NCBI GenBank assembly: GCA_002353835.1
Contig: DEKL01000026.1
Coordinates: 7,176 to 25,570, forward strand
Reading direction: 5' to 3'
Length of the DNA stretch: 18,395 nucleotides
Source: Alphaproteobacteria bacterium UBA2723
GTDB taxonomy: Bacteria > Pseudomonadota > Alphaproteobacteria > RF32 > CAG-239
The notes beneath the pieces were generated by a model. It was not told the DNA's origin. It saw only the letters and a program-made list of their open reading frames with translations, and made no database searches. This document shows, one piece after another, positions 8,021 through 14,909 of the stretch. Made by a program: the position numbers and the translations under genes. Within the stretch, counting starts at the first letter, position 1; each line of letters begins with the position of its first letter.

Positions 8021-8836
8021 TTAGATGCCTAAGTAAGATTCCCGAACGGCTTTATTTTGTAAAACCTCTTCCGGTATGCCTTCTGCTAAGAGTTTACCGT
8101 GATTTAACACAATTGTATAATTGCATAAACGCTTTATCAAACTCATATTGTGCTCAATAATCACAATTGTTTTGCCCTGACTTTGCAGACCGCAAATAAT
8201 CTCACAGACTTGTTCTACAATCTCAGGGAACAAGCCGGAAAACGGCTCATCAAAAAAGTAGATATCAGCATCTTGCATCAACACGCGCCCGATTTCCAAA
8301 AGTTTTCTTAAACCATAAGACAATTCTTCCGCATTTTTATTTTTATGTTCGGTTAATGAGGTTATTTCCAGCACCTTTTCCAAGCGGTCTTGATAATCCT
8401 TTGTTGAGACCTCTTTGAGGCTTTCAATCAGGTTATTTTCCGCAACCGGTAATAACAGATTATCAATAACCGACATTTGTTCAATCAGCCTCCCGTCTTG
8501 GAAAGTGCGGGCAATCCGATATTTACGGAGTTCGCTTGATTTGATATGCGTTCTTTTTTTATCACGAACGGTAATTTCTCCGCTATCAGGGAACAACATT
8601 CCGGTTAATATGTTCACTAATGTTGTCTTTCCTGAACCATTTGCCCCAATTAAGCCGATTGTTTTGGCCTGAGGAAAATTAACCGTCAGGTCATCAATCG
8701 CCTTAATACCCATAAACTGCTTGGTAAGGTTTTTAACGGTTATAATATCCGAGCCATATGCCGATGGCGGATTAACATCACACACTAATCCGGCGGACTG
8801 CTTCTTAAACTTGAATATGTCTTTAATCTTTTTCAT
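8021..8836 (-). CDS. livG: LIV-type ABC transporter ATP-binding protein LivG
   Basis: This is the second cytoplasmic ATPase of the system, 271 residues from the ATG at 8836. Walker A is G-A-N-G-S-G-K-T-T (64-72), the signature is the LivG-typical L-S-Y-G (172-175), Walker B ends in Asp196-Glu197 (Y-F-F-D-E-P) and the switch His is 229. About 30 residues, starting with a Lys-rich M-K-K-I-K-D-I-F-K-F-K-K, precede the ABC domain, somewhat longer than usual. A TTG codon at 8860 is in frame and would overlap livM. I prefer the ATG, which falls 4 bases after the livM stop, although its ribosome site is weak. It pairs with LivF. Confidence 0.92.
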   Translation of the reverse strand: MKKIKDIFKFKKQSAGLVCDVNPPSAYGSDIITVKNLTKQFMGIKAIDDLTVNFPQAKTIGLIGANGSGKTTLVNILTGMLFPDSGEITVRDKKRTHIKSSELRKYRIARTFQDGRLIEQMSVIDNLLLPVAENNLIESLKEVSTKDYQDRLEKVLEITSLTEHKNKNAEELSYGLRKLLEIGRVLMQDADIYFFDEPFSGLFPEIVEQVCEIICGLQSQGKTIVIIEHNMSLIKRLCNYTIVLNHGKLLAEGIPEEVLQNKAVRESYLGI

Positions 8837-8840
8837 CTTT

Positions 8841-9707
8841 TTACATCCGATATTTACCAAACAGGCCTTGTGGCTTGAAAATCATCATTAACAAGAGCAT
8901 TGCACCATATATCATCTGTTGCAGTTGGGCAGCAGTTTCATAGGGAAGTCCCACAAAGCGCAACACCTCCGGAAGTGAAATCAAAATTAACGCCCCGACA
9001 ACACTGCCGATTGCTGATGATAAGCCGCCGACAATGATAATTGTAAACAAGAAAATACCTTCCTTTAATTGAAAACTTGATGGATCTATAAAAGCAATAT
9101 AACTGGCAAAGAAAGCGCCAGCGATACCGGATAAAGCCGCTGATAATACAAAAATTACGCTTTTATATTGCTTAGTCTTATAGCCCATAACGTGGGTTAA
9201 GTGTTCATCTTCCCTCAAAGCTTTTAATACTCTCCCGAAAGATGATTTGTTAATCCATTGATATAGCATATAAAAGGCAACCGTAAAGACCATTACTAAA
9301 CCTAAAAAGGCTGTATTAGAATAAAAAGTATAAGAGCCTATTTCCGGTTTACCGATACCAAAAATTCCCAACGGTCCGTGCGTTACAGACTTCCAGTTTT
9401 GCAAAATAGAAAAGACAATAATGGATAATCCGGCAGAAACAATCGCGTAATAATCGCCTTGAAAACGAGCTAAAATCTTACCAACGACAAAGGCAAGTAT
9501 GGCATTTACAACAATTCCTAAGATAATTGTTGTAAAGAAACCTAATCCGAGTGACGTCATTCCAATAGCGGTCGCATAAGCCCCTATGCCGTAAAAAGCG
9601 GCTTGCGCTAGCGACACTAATCCCCCCATACCGATAAGCATATTTAAGGACAACGCCAACATAGAATATATGCCGAAAAGTATTGCTAAATTTATTAAAT
9701 ATTCCAT
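8841..9707 (-). CDS. livM: LIV-type ABC transporter permease LivM
   Basis: This 288-residue integral inner-membrane protein is strongly hydrophobic, with roughly eight to nine membrane spans. Family landmarks are L-N-M-L-I-G-M-G-G-L-V-S-L-A-Q-A-A-F-Y-G (21-40) and the cytoplasmic ATPase-contact loop around 155-200, S-S-F-G-R-V-L-K-A-L-R-E-D-E followed by M-G-Y-K-T-K-Q. The C terminus is F-K-P-Q-G-L-F-G-K. It forms the translocation pore with LivH. It starts 9 bases after the copy 3 receptor. The likely ribosome site is the AAGGAG inside that gene's last codons, at a long spacing of 12 bases, so translation may depend on coupling. Confidence 0.95.
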   Translation of the reverse strand: MEYLINLAILFGIYSMLALSLNMLIGMGGLVSLAQAAFYGIGAYATAIGMTSLGLGFFTTIILGIVVNAILAFVVGKILARFQGDYYAIVSAGLSIIVFSILQNWKSVTHGPLGIFGIGKPEIGSYTFYSNTAFLGLVMVFTVAFYMLYQWINKSSFGRVLKALREDEHLTHVMGYKTKQYKSVIFVLSAALSGIAGAFFASYIAFIDPSSFQLKEGIFLFTIIIVGGLSSAIGSVVGALILISLPEVLRFVGLPYETAAQLQQMIYGAMLLLMMIFKPQGLFGKYRM

Positions 9708-9716
9708 ATTTATGTG

Positions 9717-10814
9717 TCACTCCTTAATTTCTTGCCAGTCATCACCTTCATACAGCCGCACAATCGGTTGATTAAGTATAAAACCGTTTTGATTAACCAA
9801 ACATTCGCCACTGGCACATTTGTATTGTTTTTTATTATGAATATAGGTAGTAATTCCCTCTGCTGTGGGTTTTTGATCTTCTTTATATAAACTTTCACAA
9901 GCCTCAATGACTATACTCACAAAATCATAAAAGGCGGCAGAACCATAGACATTATCAATATTATATTTTTGCTGAATACTCTTAATAAAGTCAACTGTTC
10001 CCTGATTATAGCTGACCGTCTTCATGCCATCATAAGCAACTGATGATTTACCCAAATCAAGACTAAATGAATAGATATTTTGATTAGAAATACCTGCCTC
10101 TCCCATTTGTTTTATGATAATATCTCTCTCCGGCGGAAATCCGACTTCAAAGAAATTTGTAAATCCTTTGCTTTTAGATTTTTCAAGTGCAATTCTGAAA
10201 TCTCTTTCTCCGGGATTAAAGGTATTGATTTCATACTTGATGCCGATTTGCGATAGTTTTTTATCCAGATATGAAGTAAGAGAGCCTAAAACACCAATAT
10301 TTTCAGCAAAAACGGAAATGTTATCAAGTTTGTCATCATGAAACAGCTGAATTAACTTATCAGCAATAGCTTCTGTTGATATCCCTTGAATAAAAGTATA
10401 TTTTCCAAAAGAAGAATAATTTTCTTCTTCTATTGAATAAGCATATATCACTTTTTCCTTTTGGTCAGCAATCGGTGCGACAACTCTTGCCATAGCAGAA
10501 GTAATCATTCCGATAGCATCAACATTATCTTGCATAATCATTTTATTAGCAATTGCCGGCATTGAAGCCAACTTAGCTTGATTATCCTCAAAAACAAATT
10601 GATAATCATAATGTAAAGATGATTTATCTTTTTCATCAATTGCTTTATACATACCGGCTTTTGCCGCTTCTCCCATATCAGCTTGCGAACCGGTTAACGG
10701 CAAAATGGCGCCGATTTTAATGACCAGTTTGGCATTTGCTTGTGCGGTTTCTTTTTTATCATCACACGCGGCAAGAGCCAACACCATGCATAAACTTAAT
10801 AACCACTTTTTCAT
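9717..10814 (-). CDS. LIV-type substrate-binding lipoprotein, copy 3 of 8
   Basis: This 365-residue protein has signal peptide M-K-K-W-L-L-S-L-C-M-V-L-A-L-A-A-C, followed by Asp18-Asp19 and K-K-E-T-A-Q-A-N-A-K. The mature domain has G-E-R-D-F-R (202-207) and F-P-P-E-R-D-I-I-I-K. Its first-lobe pocket segment is I-T-S-A-M-A-R with A-Y-S-I-E-E after it, unlike any sister. A local Cys333-x4-Cys338 pair in the C-terminal hinge region could form a small disulfide loop in the periplasm; Cys306 is a third mature cysteine. A 49-base stretch of the 5' end is identical to copy 8, seven kilobases away. It ends in Lys-Glu-TGA, an exception to the usual Glu-Glu-TAA end. Confidence 0.93.
   Translation of the reverse strand: MKKWLLSLCMVLALAACDDKKETAQANAKLVIKIGAILPLTGSQADMGEAAKAGMYKAIDEKDKSSLHYDYQFVFEDNQAKLASMPAIANKMIMQDNVDAIGMITSAMARVVAPIADQKEKVIYAYSIEEENYSSFGKYTFIQGISTEAIADKLIQLFHDDKLDNISVFAENIGVLGSLTSYLDKKLSQIGIKYEINTFNPGERDFRIALEKSKSKGFTNFFEVGFPPERDIIIKQMGEAGISNQNIYSFSLDLGKSSVAYDGMKTVSYNQGTVDFIKSIQQKYNIDNVYGSAAFYDFVSIVIEACESLYKEDQKPTAEGITTYIHNKKQYKCASGECLVNQNGFILNQPIVRLYEGDDWQEIKE
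10727..10775 (-). repeat. 5' cassette repeat, type A (copy 3 receptor)
   Basis: Partner of the 49-base identity at 3601-3649, about 7.1 kb away in the same operon and in direct orientation. It encodes the linker just after the lipidated cysteine. Confidence 0.85.
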
Positions 10815-10828
10815 AAACGTTACTCCTC
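10807..10828 (-). repeat. Repeated receptor-to-receptor junction (between copies 2 and 3)
   Basis: Matches the other two modules except for one base next to the start codon (CGTTT instead of CGTTC). It joins copy 2 to copy 3 upstream of livM, so the module occurs on both sides of livM-livG. Confidence 0.85.
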
Positions 10829-11911
10829 AATCTCTTTCAGTTTTCCATCTTCCAGTTGTTTTACAATTGATGGTGTATTGATGTGACCTTCTTCATCAAT
10901 GTCATATTGCCCAAATGAAGAAGCAAAATTCTTATTGTTTAAGATATAGGTTACGACTTCTTCTCTTGTCGGTAAAGCTTTTCCGTCACCGATATGTTCA
11001 TAAGCATCAATAATCATACGAACATTGTCGTAGAAATTCGCCGAGCAACCGATAACACGTTGTCCTGTCGCTTCTTCAAAATGTTTGCCGAATTCAAATG
11101 TCCCTGTATCATCTTGAAAAATGTATGCGCCGTCAAAATAATTCGCACTTAACAGCAAATCATTCAAATTGCCAATTTCTATATTCCAATCCAATTTCTT
11201 TAAGGTCTTAGCAAAAATTCCGGCTTGTGGCGGAATAAGCTGAACATGAAGCATATCCGGATTAAGCTCTTTAACTTTTGCCATTGGTATTGTTAAATCT
11301 GTATCGGTAGAATTAACTGCTGTTTCTGATATGATATTAATGCCCTTTTCTTGCAACTTCTGGCGGAAAAGTGGCAAAAAGTCATCAAACTCAGCACAAT
11401 TATAATAAAATAAAGCTAATTTCTTTACACCTTTGTTTTGATAGAAAGTTGCAATTTTCTCCGCATGAGTAATTGGTTTTGTAGCGTTGTTAAAATTATA
11501 GAAACCTTTAGCAACATCAGAGGATAAGCCACAACTCATATGAATAATTTTATTTTTTTCCGCAAAATCAGAAGCTACACGCCCCATTGTTCCCCATAAA
11601 GTAAAAATAGCATCAATGTCTTTGACAGATTTAAATAAGTTCCAATTACTAATAGCTTTTTTAACATCATATTGGTCATCTTCAAAAACAAGCTGATAAT
11701 CATATTTTAGGTTACCTTTTGCCTGCTCATCTTTTAACGCCAAAGACATTGCTGCTTGCAGGTTTTTACCTGTTTCAGCCATATCTCCGCTTAAAGGCAA
11801 ACTAGCCCCGATTTTTACTACCGGTTTCGTATCTGCTTGTGTTTCTTCTTTTTTCTCATCACAAGCGGCAAGAGCCAACACCATGCATAAACTCAATAAA
11901 AACTTTTTCAT
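10820..11911 (-). CDS. LIV-type substrate-binding lipoprotein, copy 2 of 8
   Basis: This 363-residue protein has signal peptide M-K-K-F-L-L-S-L-C-M-V-L-A-L-A-A-C, with Cys17 followed by Asp18-Glu19. The mature start is K-P-V-V-K-I-G-A-S-L-P-L-S-G-D. It departs from the usual second-lobe motif: where most sisters have G-E-R-D-F-R it has S-T-D-T-D-L-T-I, then L-I-P-P-Q-A-G-I-F-A-K. Mature cysteines are 127, 172 and 289; 127 and 289 align with the pair in copies 1 and 8. With those two it forms a subgroup (shared C-S-A-N-F/L-Y-D near 289). The start codon follows GAGGAATAAGAG, where the preceding gene's Glu-Glu-stop serves as the ribosome site. Confidence 0.93.
   Translation of the reverse strand: MKKFLLSLCMVLALAACDEKKEETQADTKPVVKIGASLPLSGDMAETGKNLQAAMSLALKDEQAKGNLKYDYQLVFEDDQYDVKKAISNWNLFKSVKDIDAIFTLWGTMGRVASDFAEKNKIIHMSCGLSSDVAKGFYNFNNATKPITHAEKIATFYQNKGVKKLALFYYNCAEFDDFLPLFRQKLQEKGINIISETAVNSTDTDLTIPMAKVKELNPDMLHVQLIPPQAGIFAKTLKKLDWNIEIGNLNDLLLSANYFDGAYIFQDDTGTFEFGKHFEEATGQRVIGCSANFYDNVRMIIDAYEHIGDGKALPTREEVVTYILNNKNFASSFGQYDIDEEGHINTPSIVKQLEDGKLKEIEE
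11808..11860 (-). repeat. 5' cassette repeat, type B (copy 2 receptor)
   Basis: Partner of 7899-7951, 3.9 kb away in direct orientation. The neighbouring coding sequence on the mature side falls quickly out of similarity. Confidence 0.85.
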
Positions 11912-11914
11912 CTC

Positions 11915-13018
11915 TTATTCCTCATCTAGCACTTGTTCTCCATCAATCATTTTTTGAATAACCGCCAAAGAATCAACGTTTCCAAGATTATCAATACTGA
12001 TTTTACCAATTGCGCCATCTACATCTTTTGCTTGATGTAATTGTACAATAACATCCTCATTAGAAGGTACTTTTTGTCCTTCCTTGATTGGTGCATTTTC
12101 AAAGGCATTAATAATCAGGTTTAAATTGTCATAAGAATTACCAACACAGGACTGTATTTCTAAACCTGTATTCTTATAGAATTTATCTTCAAACTCAGGC
12201 GTACCATTAGCAGATTTAACAAACCACAGCCCATCAGCAGCACTCCAATACTTTTTAGGCATTTCATGAAAAACATCAATCGCTGCTAGATTGTCTTTTC
12301 CCGTGATTTGTTTATGTTGTTCAATAAAATTTTTTGTCCCTGGCTGTTCAACAAAGATAATATAATAATCAGGATTAAGAGCTTCCATTTTGGCAATAGA
12401 CATTCTAAAATCGACTGTTCCCACGATATATCTTTCAACCGCTACAACATCAATTCCCGCCTGACGTAAATCTTCCACAACATACTTTGCTCTGGCATCG
12501 CCAACGGCATTCATATCTGAAGCAAAAGCAACTGTCTTAACATTTAACTTCTTTAATTTCTTTATTAACGCCTCAGATACTCTTTTGTTAGGCGTATAGT
12601 TATTAAAAACATATGACTTATTTTCATTGTCTATATAGCCTGCACAGGTAAAAAATATGGTATTTGTTTTCTCTGCCACATCAGCAACAACCGGAGCGGT
12701 AACACCCCAAATATTCATAATAGCCTTTACTTTATCCATATTAATAAACTTATTTGCAACCATAGCTGCTTTAGCTGTTTGCAAGGCATCATCTTCAAAA
12801 ACAACCTCATAATTATATTTTGTGTCTTTTTGCTTCCATTCCTCAAGAGCCATATTAACAGAAGCTTTGACGGCATTTCCGACATTTGCTGCATCTCCGG
12901 TCAAAGGCAGGCTAACGCCAATCTTAACAACTGGTTTTGTATCAGCCGCTTGCTTTTTCTCATCTTTGCAAGCCATAAGTGCTAAGACCATACATAAACT
13001 CAATAACCATTTTCTCAT
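11915..13018 (-). CDS. LIV-type substrate-binding lipoprotein, copy 1 of 8
   Basis: This 367-residue protein is the first receptor after livH. The frame stays open 29 codons upstream, inside livH. The real start is the ATG at 13018, which overlaps the livH stop as ATGA, has AAAGGAAAT upstream and gives the family signal peptide M-R-K-W-L-L-S-L-C-M-V-L-A-L-M-A-C (Cys17, then Lys18-Asp19). The mature domain begins K-P-V-V-K-I-G-V-S-L-P-L-T-G-D and has G-T-V-D-F-R (200-205). Its only mature cysteines are 125 and 291, aligning with those of copies 2 and 8. It is most like copy 8, the last receptor, so the outermost genes of the array are the closest pair in that subgroup. Confidence 0.93.
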   Translation of the reverse strand: MRKWLLSLCMVLALMACKDEKKQAADTKPVVKIGVSLPLTGDAANVGNAVKASVNMALEEWKQKDTKYNYEVVFEDDALQTAKAAMVANKFINMDKVKAIMNIWGVTAPVVADVAEKTNTIFFTCAGYIDNENKSYVFNNYTPNKRVSEALIKKLKKLNVKTVAFASDMNAVGDARAKYVVEDLRQAGIDVVAVERYIVGTVDFRMSIAKMEALNPDYYIIFVEQPGTKNFIEQHKQITGKDNLAAIDVFHEMPKKYWSAADGLWFVKSANGTPEFEDKFYKNTGLEIQSCVGNSYDNLNLIINAFENAPIKEGQKVPSNEDVIVQLHQAKDVDGAIGKISIDNLGNVDSLAVIQKMIDGEQVLDEE

Positions 13019-13887
13019 TGTAGATTTCCTTTCTTTTGAAAAATTCCTTGCGGACGCAACGATAAGAAGGTGATAAAGATAACAAAGGCTATCAAATCGC
13101 GCCATTCGGAAGCAAAAATTAATACGCCGATATTTTCCGCCAATGCCAAGAACAATGCACCGAAGAACGCACCGCGCAAATTGGCAAGCCCCCCGATAAT
13201 TGCGCCAATCATACCCTTAAACAGTAAATTAAAGCCCATAGTCGGCACCATTCCTGTATCAAAGCCGATAAGCACACCGTCAACACCCAAAACAGCACCT
13301 GTCAACACGGAAACAAGCAAAATAATCTGATTATTTTTCATCCCGATAATATTAGCCAAAGAAGCACTGTCATTTACCGCACGAATTTTTAATCCGATAA
13401 ACGTATGGTGCAATAAATAATTTAAGCCGGCAAACACAACAAAATATGCCAAAACTGTCAGCAGTTGCACCGCAGGCACACTGGCAAAACCAACAGAAAT
13501 CATCTTTGCAGAATTAATTGAGCCTAAATTTTGATATTGAGGTCCAAAAACAAGCAATATAACGGATTCAAAGATTGTATAAACACCAAGTGACGCTACC
13601 ATCAAAACCATTGAGGAGGCTCCATGATTACGCATCGGCGTATAAATTCCGGCTTCCAAAGCATAAGAAAATAAAGCACAAATCAGTATTGCACCGATAA
13701 CACCTGTCCAAATCGGCAGGCCACATAAGGAAATCAGACCATATGAAGCATAAGCACCTAATGCTGCAACTGCACCTAATGTCATATTAAAGAACGGTGA
13801 AACGGAATACATCAAACGGAACGCCATAGCTATTAAGCCATAACCCGCTCCAACAATCAAAGTATTTAGTAATAAGTGAAGTAACAT
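13015..13887 (-). CDS. livH: LIV-type ABC transporter permease LivH
   Basis: This 290-residue inner-membrane permease is the first gene of the operon. The family pattern is clear: an N-terminal span G-A-G-Y-G-L-I-A-M-A-F-R-L-M-Y, the Y-T-P-M-R segment near 82-86, and the ATPase-contact loop G-L-K-I-R-A-V-N-D-S-A-S-L-A-N-I-I-G (165-182). It continues with V-L-T-G-A-V-L-G-V-D-G-V-L and ends in R-P-Q-G-I-F. About eight hydrophobic segments are visible. No clear ribosome site precedes the ATG; the upstream bases are A/T-rich (ACGTATAAAAA). A good -10 box lies about 40 bases before the start. Confidence 0.95.
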   Translation of the reverse strand: MLLHLLLNTLIVGAGYGLIAMAFRLMYSVSPFFNMTLGAVAALGAYASYGLISLCGLPIWTGVIGAILICALFSYALEAGIYTPMRNHGASSMVLMVASLGVYTIFESVILLVFGPQYQNLGSINSAKMISVGFASVPAVQLLTVLAYFVVFAGLNYLLHHTFIGLKIRAVNDSASLANIIGMKNNQIILLVSVLTGAVLGVDGVLIGFDTGMVPTMGFNLLFKGMIGAIIGGLANLRGAFFGALFLALAENIGVLIFASEWRDLIAFVIFITFLSLRPQGIFQKKGNLQ

Positions 13888-13925
13888 TTTTTATACGTTC
13901 TATATTGCCGGTTATTGTTGGTTGG

Positions 13926-13954
13926 ATTATACAACTTAATCCTTTTAAAATCAT
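13926..13954 (-). promoter_or_regulatory. Candidate promoter of the livH operon
   Basis: On the minus strand a perfect TATAAT -10 hexamer occupies 13926-13931. A 17-base spacer upstream ends at ATGATT, a poor -35 match, at 13949-13954. Transcription would start near 13919, leaving a leader of about 30 bases before livH. No hairpin attenuator or leader peptide was seen in that leader. The intergenic region is only 178 bases and is shared with the divergent hydrolase gene, so an activator site could lie between, but I could not identify one. Confidence 0.45.
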
Positions 13955-14003
13955 TAACAAAGACAAAATATTCACAGCGTTAGCCCCTGTTTTTAAAAGA
14001 AAA

Positions 14004-14031
14004 CTTGTATTCAAAAATTTTTCAATATAGC
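14004..14031 (+). promoter_or_regulatory. Weak candidate promoter of the alpha/beta hydrolase gene
   Basis: CTTGTA (14004-14009) and TATAGC (14026-14031), separated by 16 bases, are the best sigma-70-like pair upstream of the start at 14066. Both boxes deviate from consensus, so this is only a suggestion. Confidence 0.25.
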
Positions 14032-14065
14032 ATGGGCGCGTTAAATAATTCGGAGTGTGTCGGTA

Positions 14066-14902
14066 ATGAAGAAATTTTATGTGATTGTTTGTTTGATTTT
14101 GGCTGTTTCCTGCGCTTATCTCGGTAAATCGCGCGAGGAATGGATTAAAAACGCACAAAACGAAACCTTGTATGTTAGAATTGACGGGGTGGATAATGCG
14201 GCGCATAAGAAATTAGTCTTTATCCAACACGGACTGGCTTCCAATATGGAACATCAGGCGGTACAGGCGGCAAAAAAAGCCTTCTTAGATAGCAATTATA
14301 CAGTCGTTACTTTTGATGACAGATATTCTTTGGGAAAGAGCGGAAACGAGGTAGAATTTGTCAGCCTTGAAAGCTTTGAAAAAGATCTGGAAACCGTTAT
14401 CTCTTGGGCTAAAAAGCAGTCATTTTACAGCGAACCGTTTGCACTTGTCGGACATTCTTTGGGCGGTGCCTCGGTTTTACAATATGGCGCAGACCACCCT
14501 AAACAGGTTAGTCTTTTAGTGCCGATAACCCCGGTTATCAGCGGTGAGCTTTGGGAAAAATCCTGCATGACTAATATGGAGGAATTTTGCAAGGCATGGC
14601 AACAGCACGGCTCTTTTGAATATATTGACCAGAAAAATCAGAAAAAGGCGATTATTCCTTATAAAGTTGTTACTGAAAGCAAATCTTTTAATGCCTACAC
14701 CCTCGCCCCGAAAATTACCGCTAAAACACTTGTTATTGCCGGAGAAAAGGATATTGTTATCGGAACGGATGAGGTTAAAAATCTGACCACGAAACTTAGC
14801 AAAAACAGCAAGGCGGTTGTTATTTCCGGAAGCGGACATAACTTTGAGAACCGGCAAAACCAAGCCGATTTATATAAGGCAATTAAAGGTTTTATCAGAT
14901 AA
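14066..14902 (+). CDS. Exported alpha/beta hydrolase (serine hydrolase fold)
   Basis: From the ATG at 14066 (GGAG ten bases upstream) the protein has 278 residues. A GTG three codons earlier is too close to that ribosome site. A short signal sequence, K-K-F-Y-V-I-V-C-L-I-L-A-V-S-C, ends at Cys16, which may be lipid-attached although the residue at -3 is Ala rather than Leu. The hydrolase core shows F-I-Q-H-G (oxyanion region, about 52-56), the nucleophile elbow G-H-S-L-G with Ser131, Asp229 in A-G-E-K-D and His258 in G-S-G-H-N-F. These form a complete Ser-Asp-His triad. Such enzymes cleave esters, lipids or peptides; the substrate is unknown. It is divergent from the livH operon and ends 7 bases before a convergent gene. 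Confidence 0.85.
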   Translation: MKKFYVIVCLILAVSCAYLGKSREEWIKNAQNETLYVRIDGVDNAAHKKLVFIQHGLASNMEHQAVQAAKKAFLDSNYTVVTFDDRYSLGKSGNEVEFVSLESFEKDLETVISWAKKQSFYSEPFALVGHSLGGASVLQYGADHPKQVSLLVPITPVISGELWEKSCMTNMEEFCKAWQQHGSFEYIDQKNQKKAIIPYKVVTESKSFNAYTLAPKITAKTLVIAGEKDIVIGTDEVKNLTTKLSKNSKAVVISGSGHNFENRQNQADLYKAIKGFIR

Positions 14903-14909
14903 CAATAAC

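Noticed and set aside
8837..8860. Longer livG starting at TTG 8860, overlapping livM by 20 bases
   Set aside because: The ATG at 8836 is 4 bases after the livM stop, matching the tight spacing of the operon, and the ABC domain is complete without the extra residues.
2585..13018. Diversity-generating retroelement or invertible phase-variation switch driving receptor variation
   Set aside because: No reverse transcriptase, template repeat, recombinase or inverted repeat pair flanking the genes was seen; the repeats found are direct and within coding ends.
2585..13018. Receptor array brought in as a mobile element
   Set aside because: No transposase, integrase, tRNA or terminal inverted repeats are present, and base composition and style do not change at the operon borders as far as can be judged by eye.
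13019..13105. 29-residue N-terminal extension of receptor 1 inside livH
   Set aside because: It lies in another frame of livH and would bury the signal peptide; the ATG at 13018 gives the same leader as the sisters and an ATGA overlap with livH.
13888..14065. Leader peptide or riboswitch controlling the transport operon
   Set aside because: The leader predicted from the TATAAT box is only about 30 bases, with no amino-acid-rich short frame and no stable hairpin followed by a T-run.
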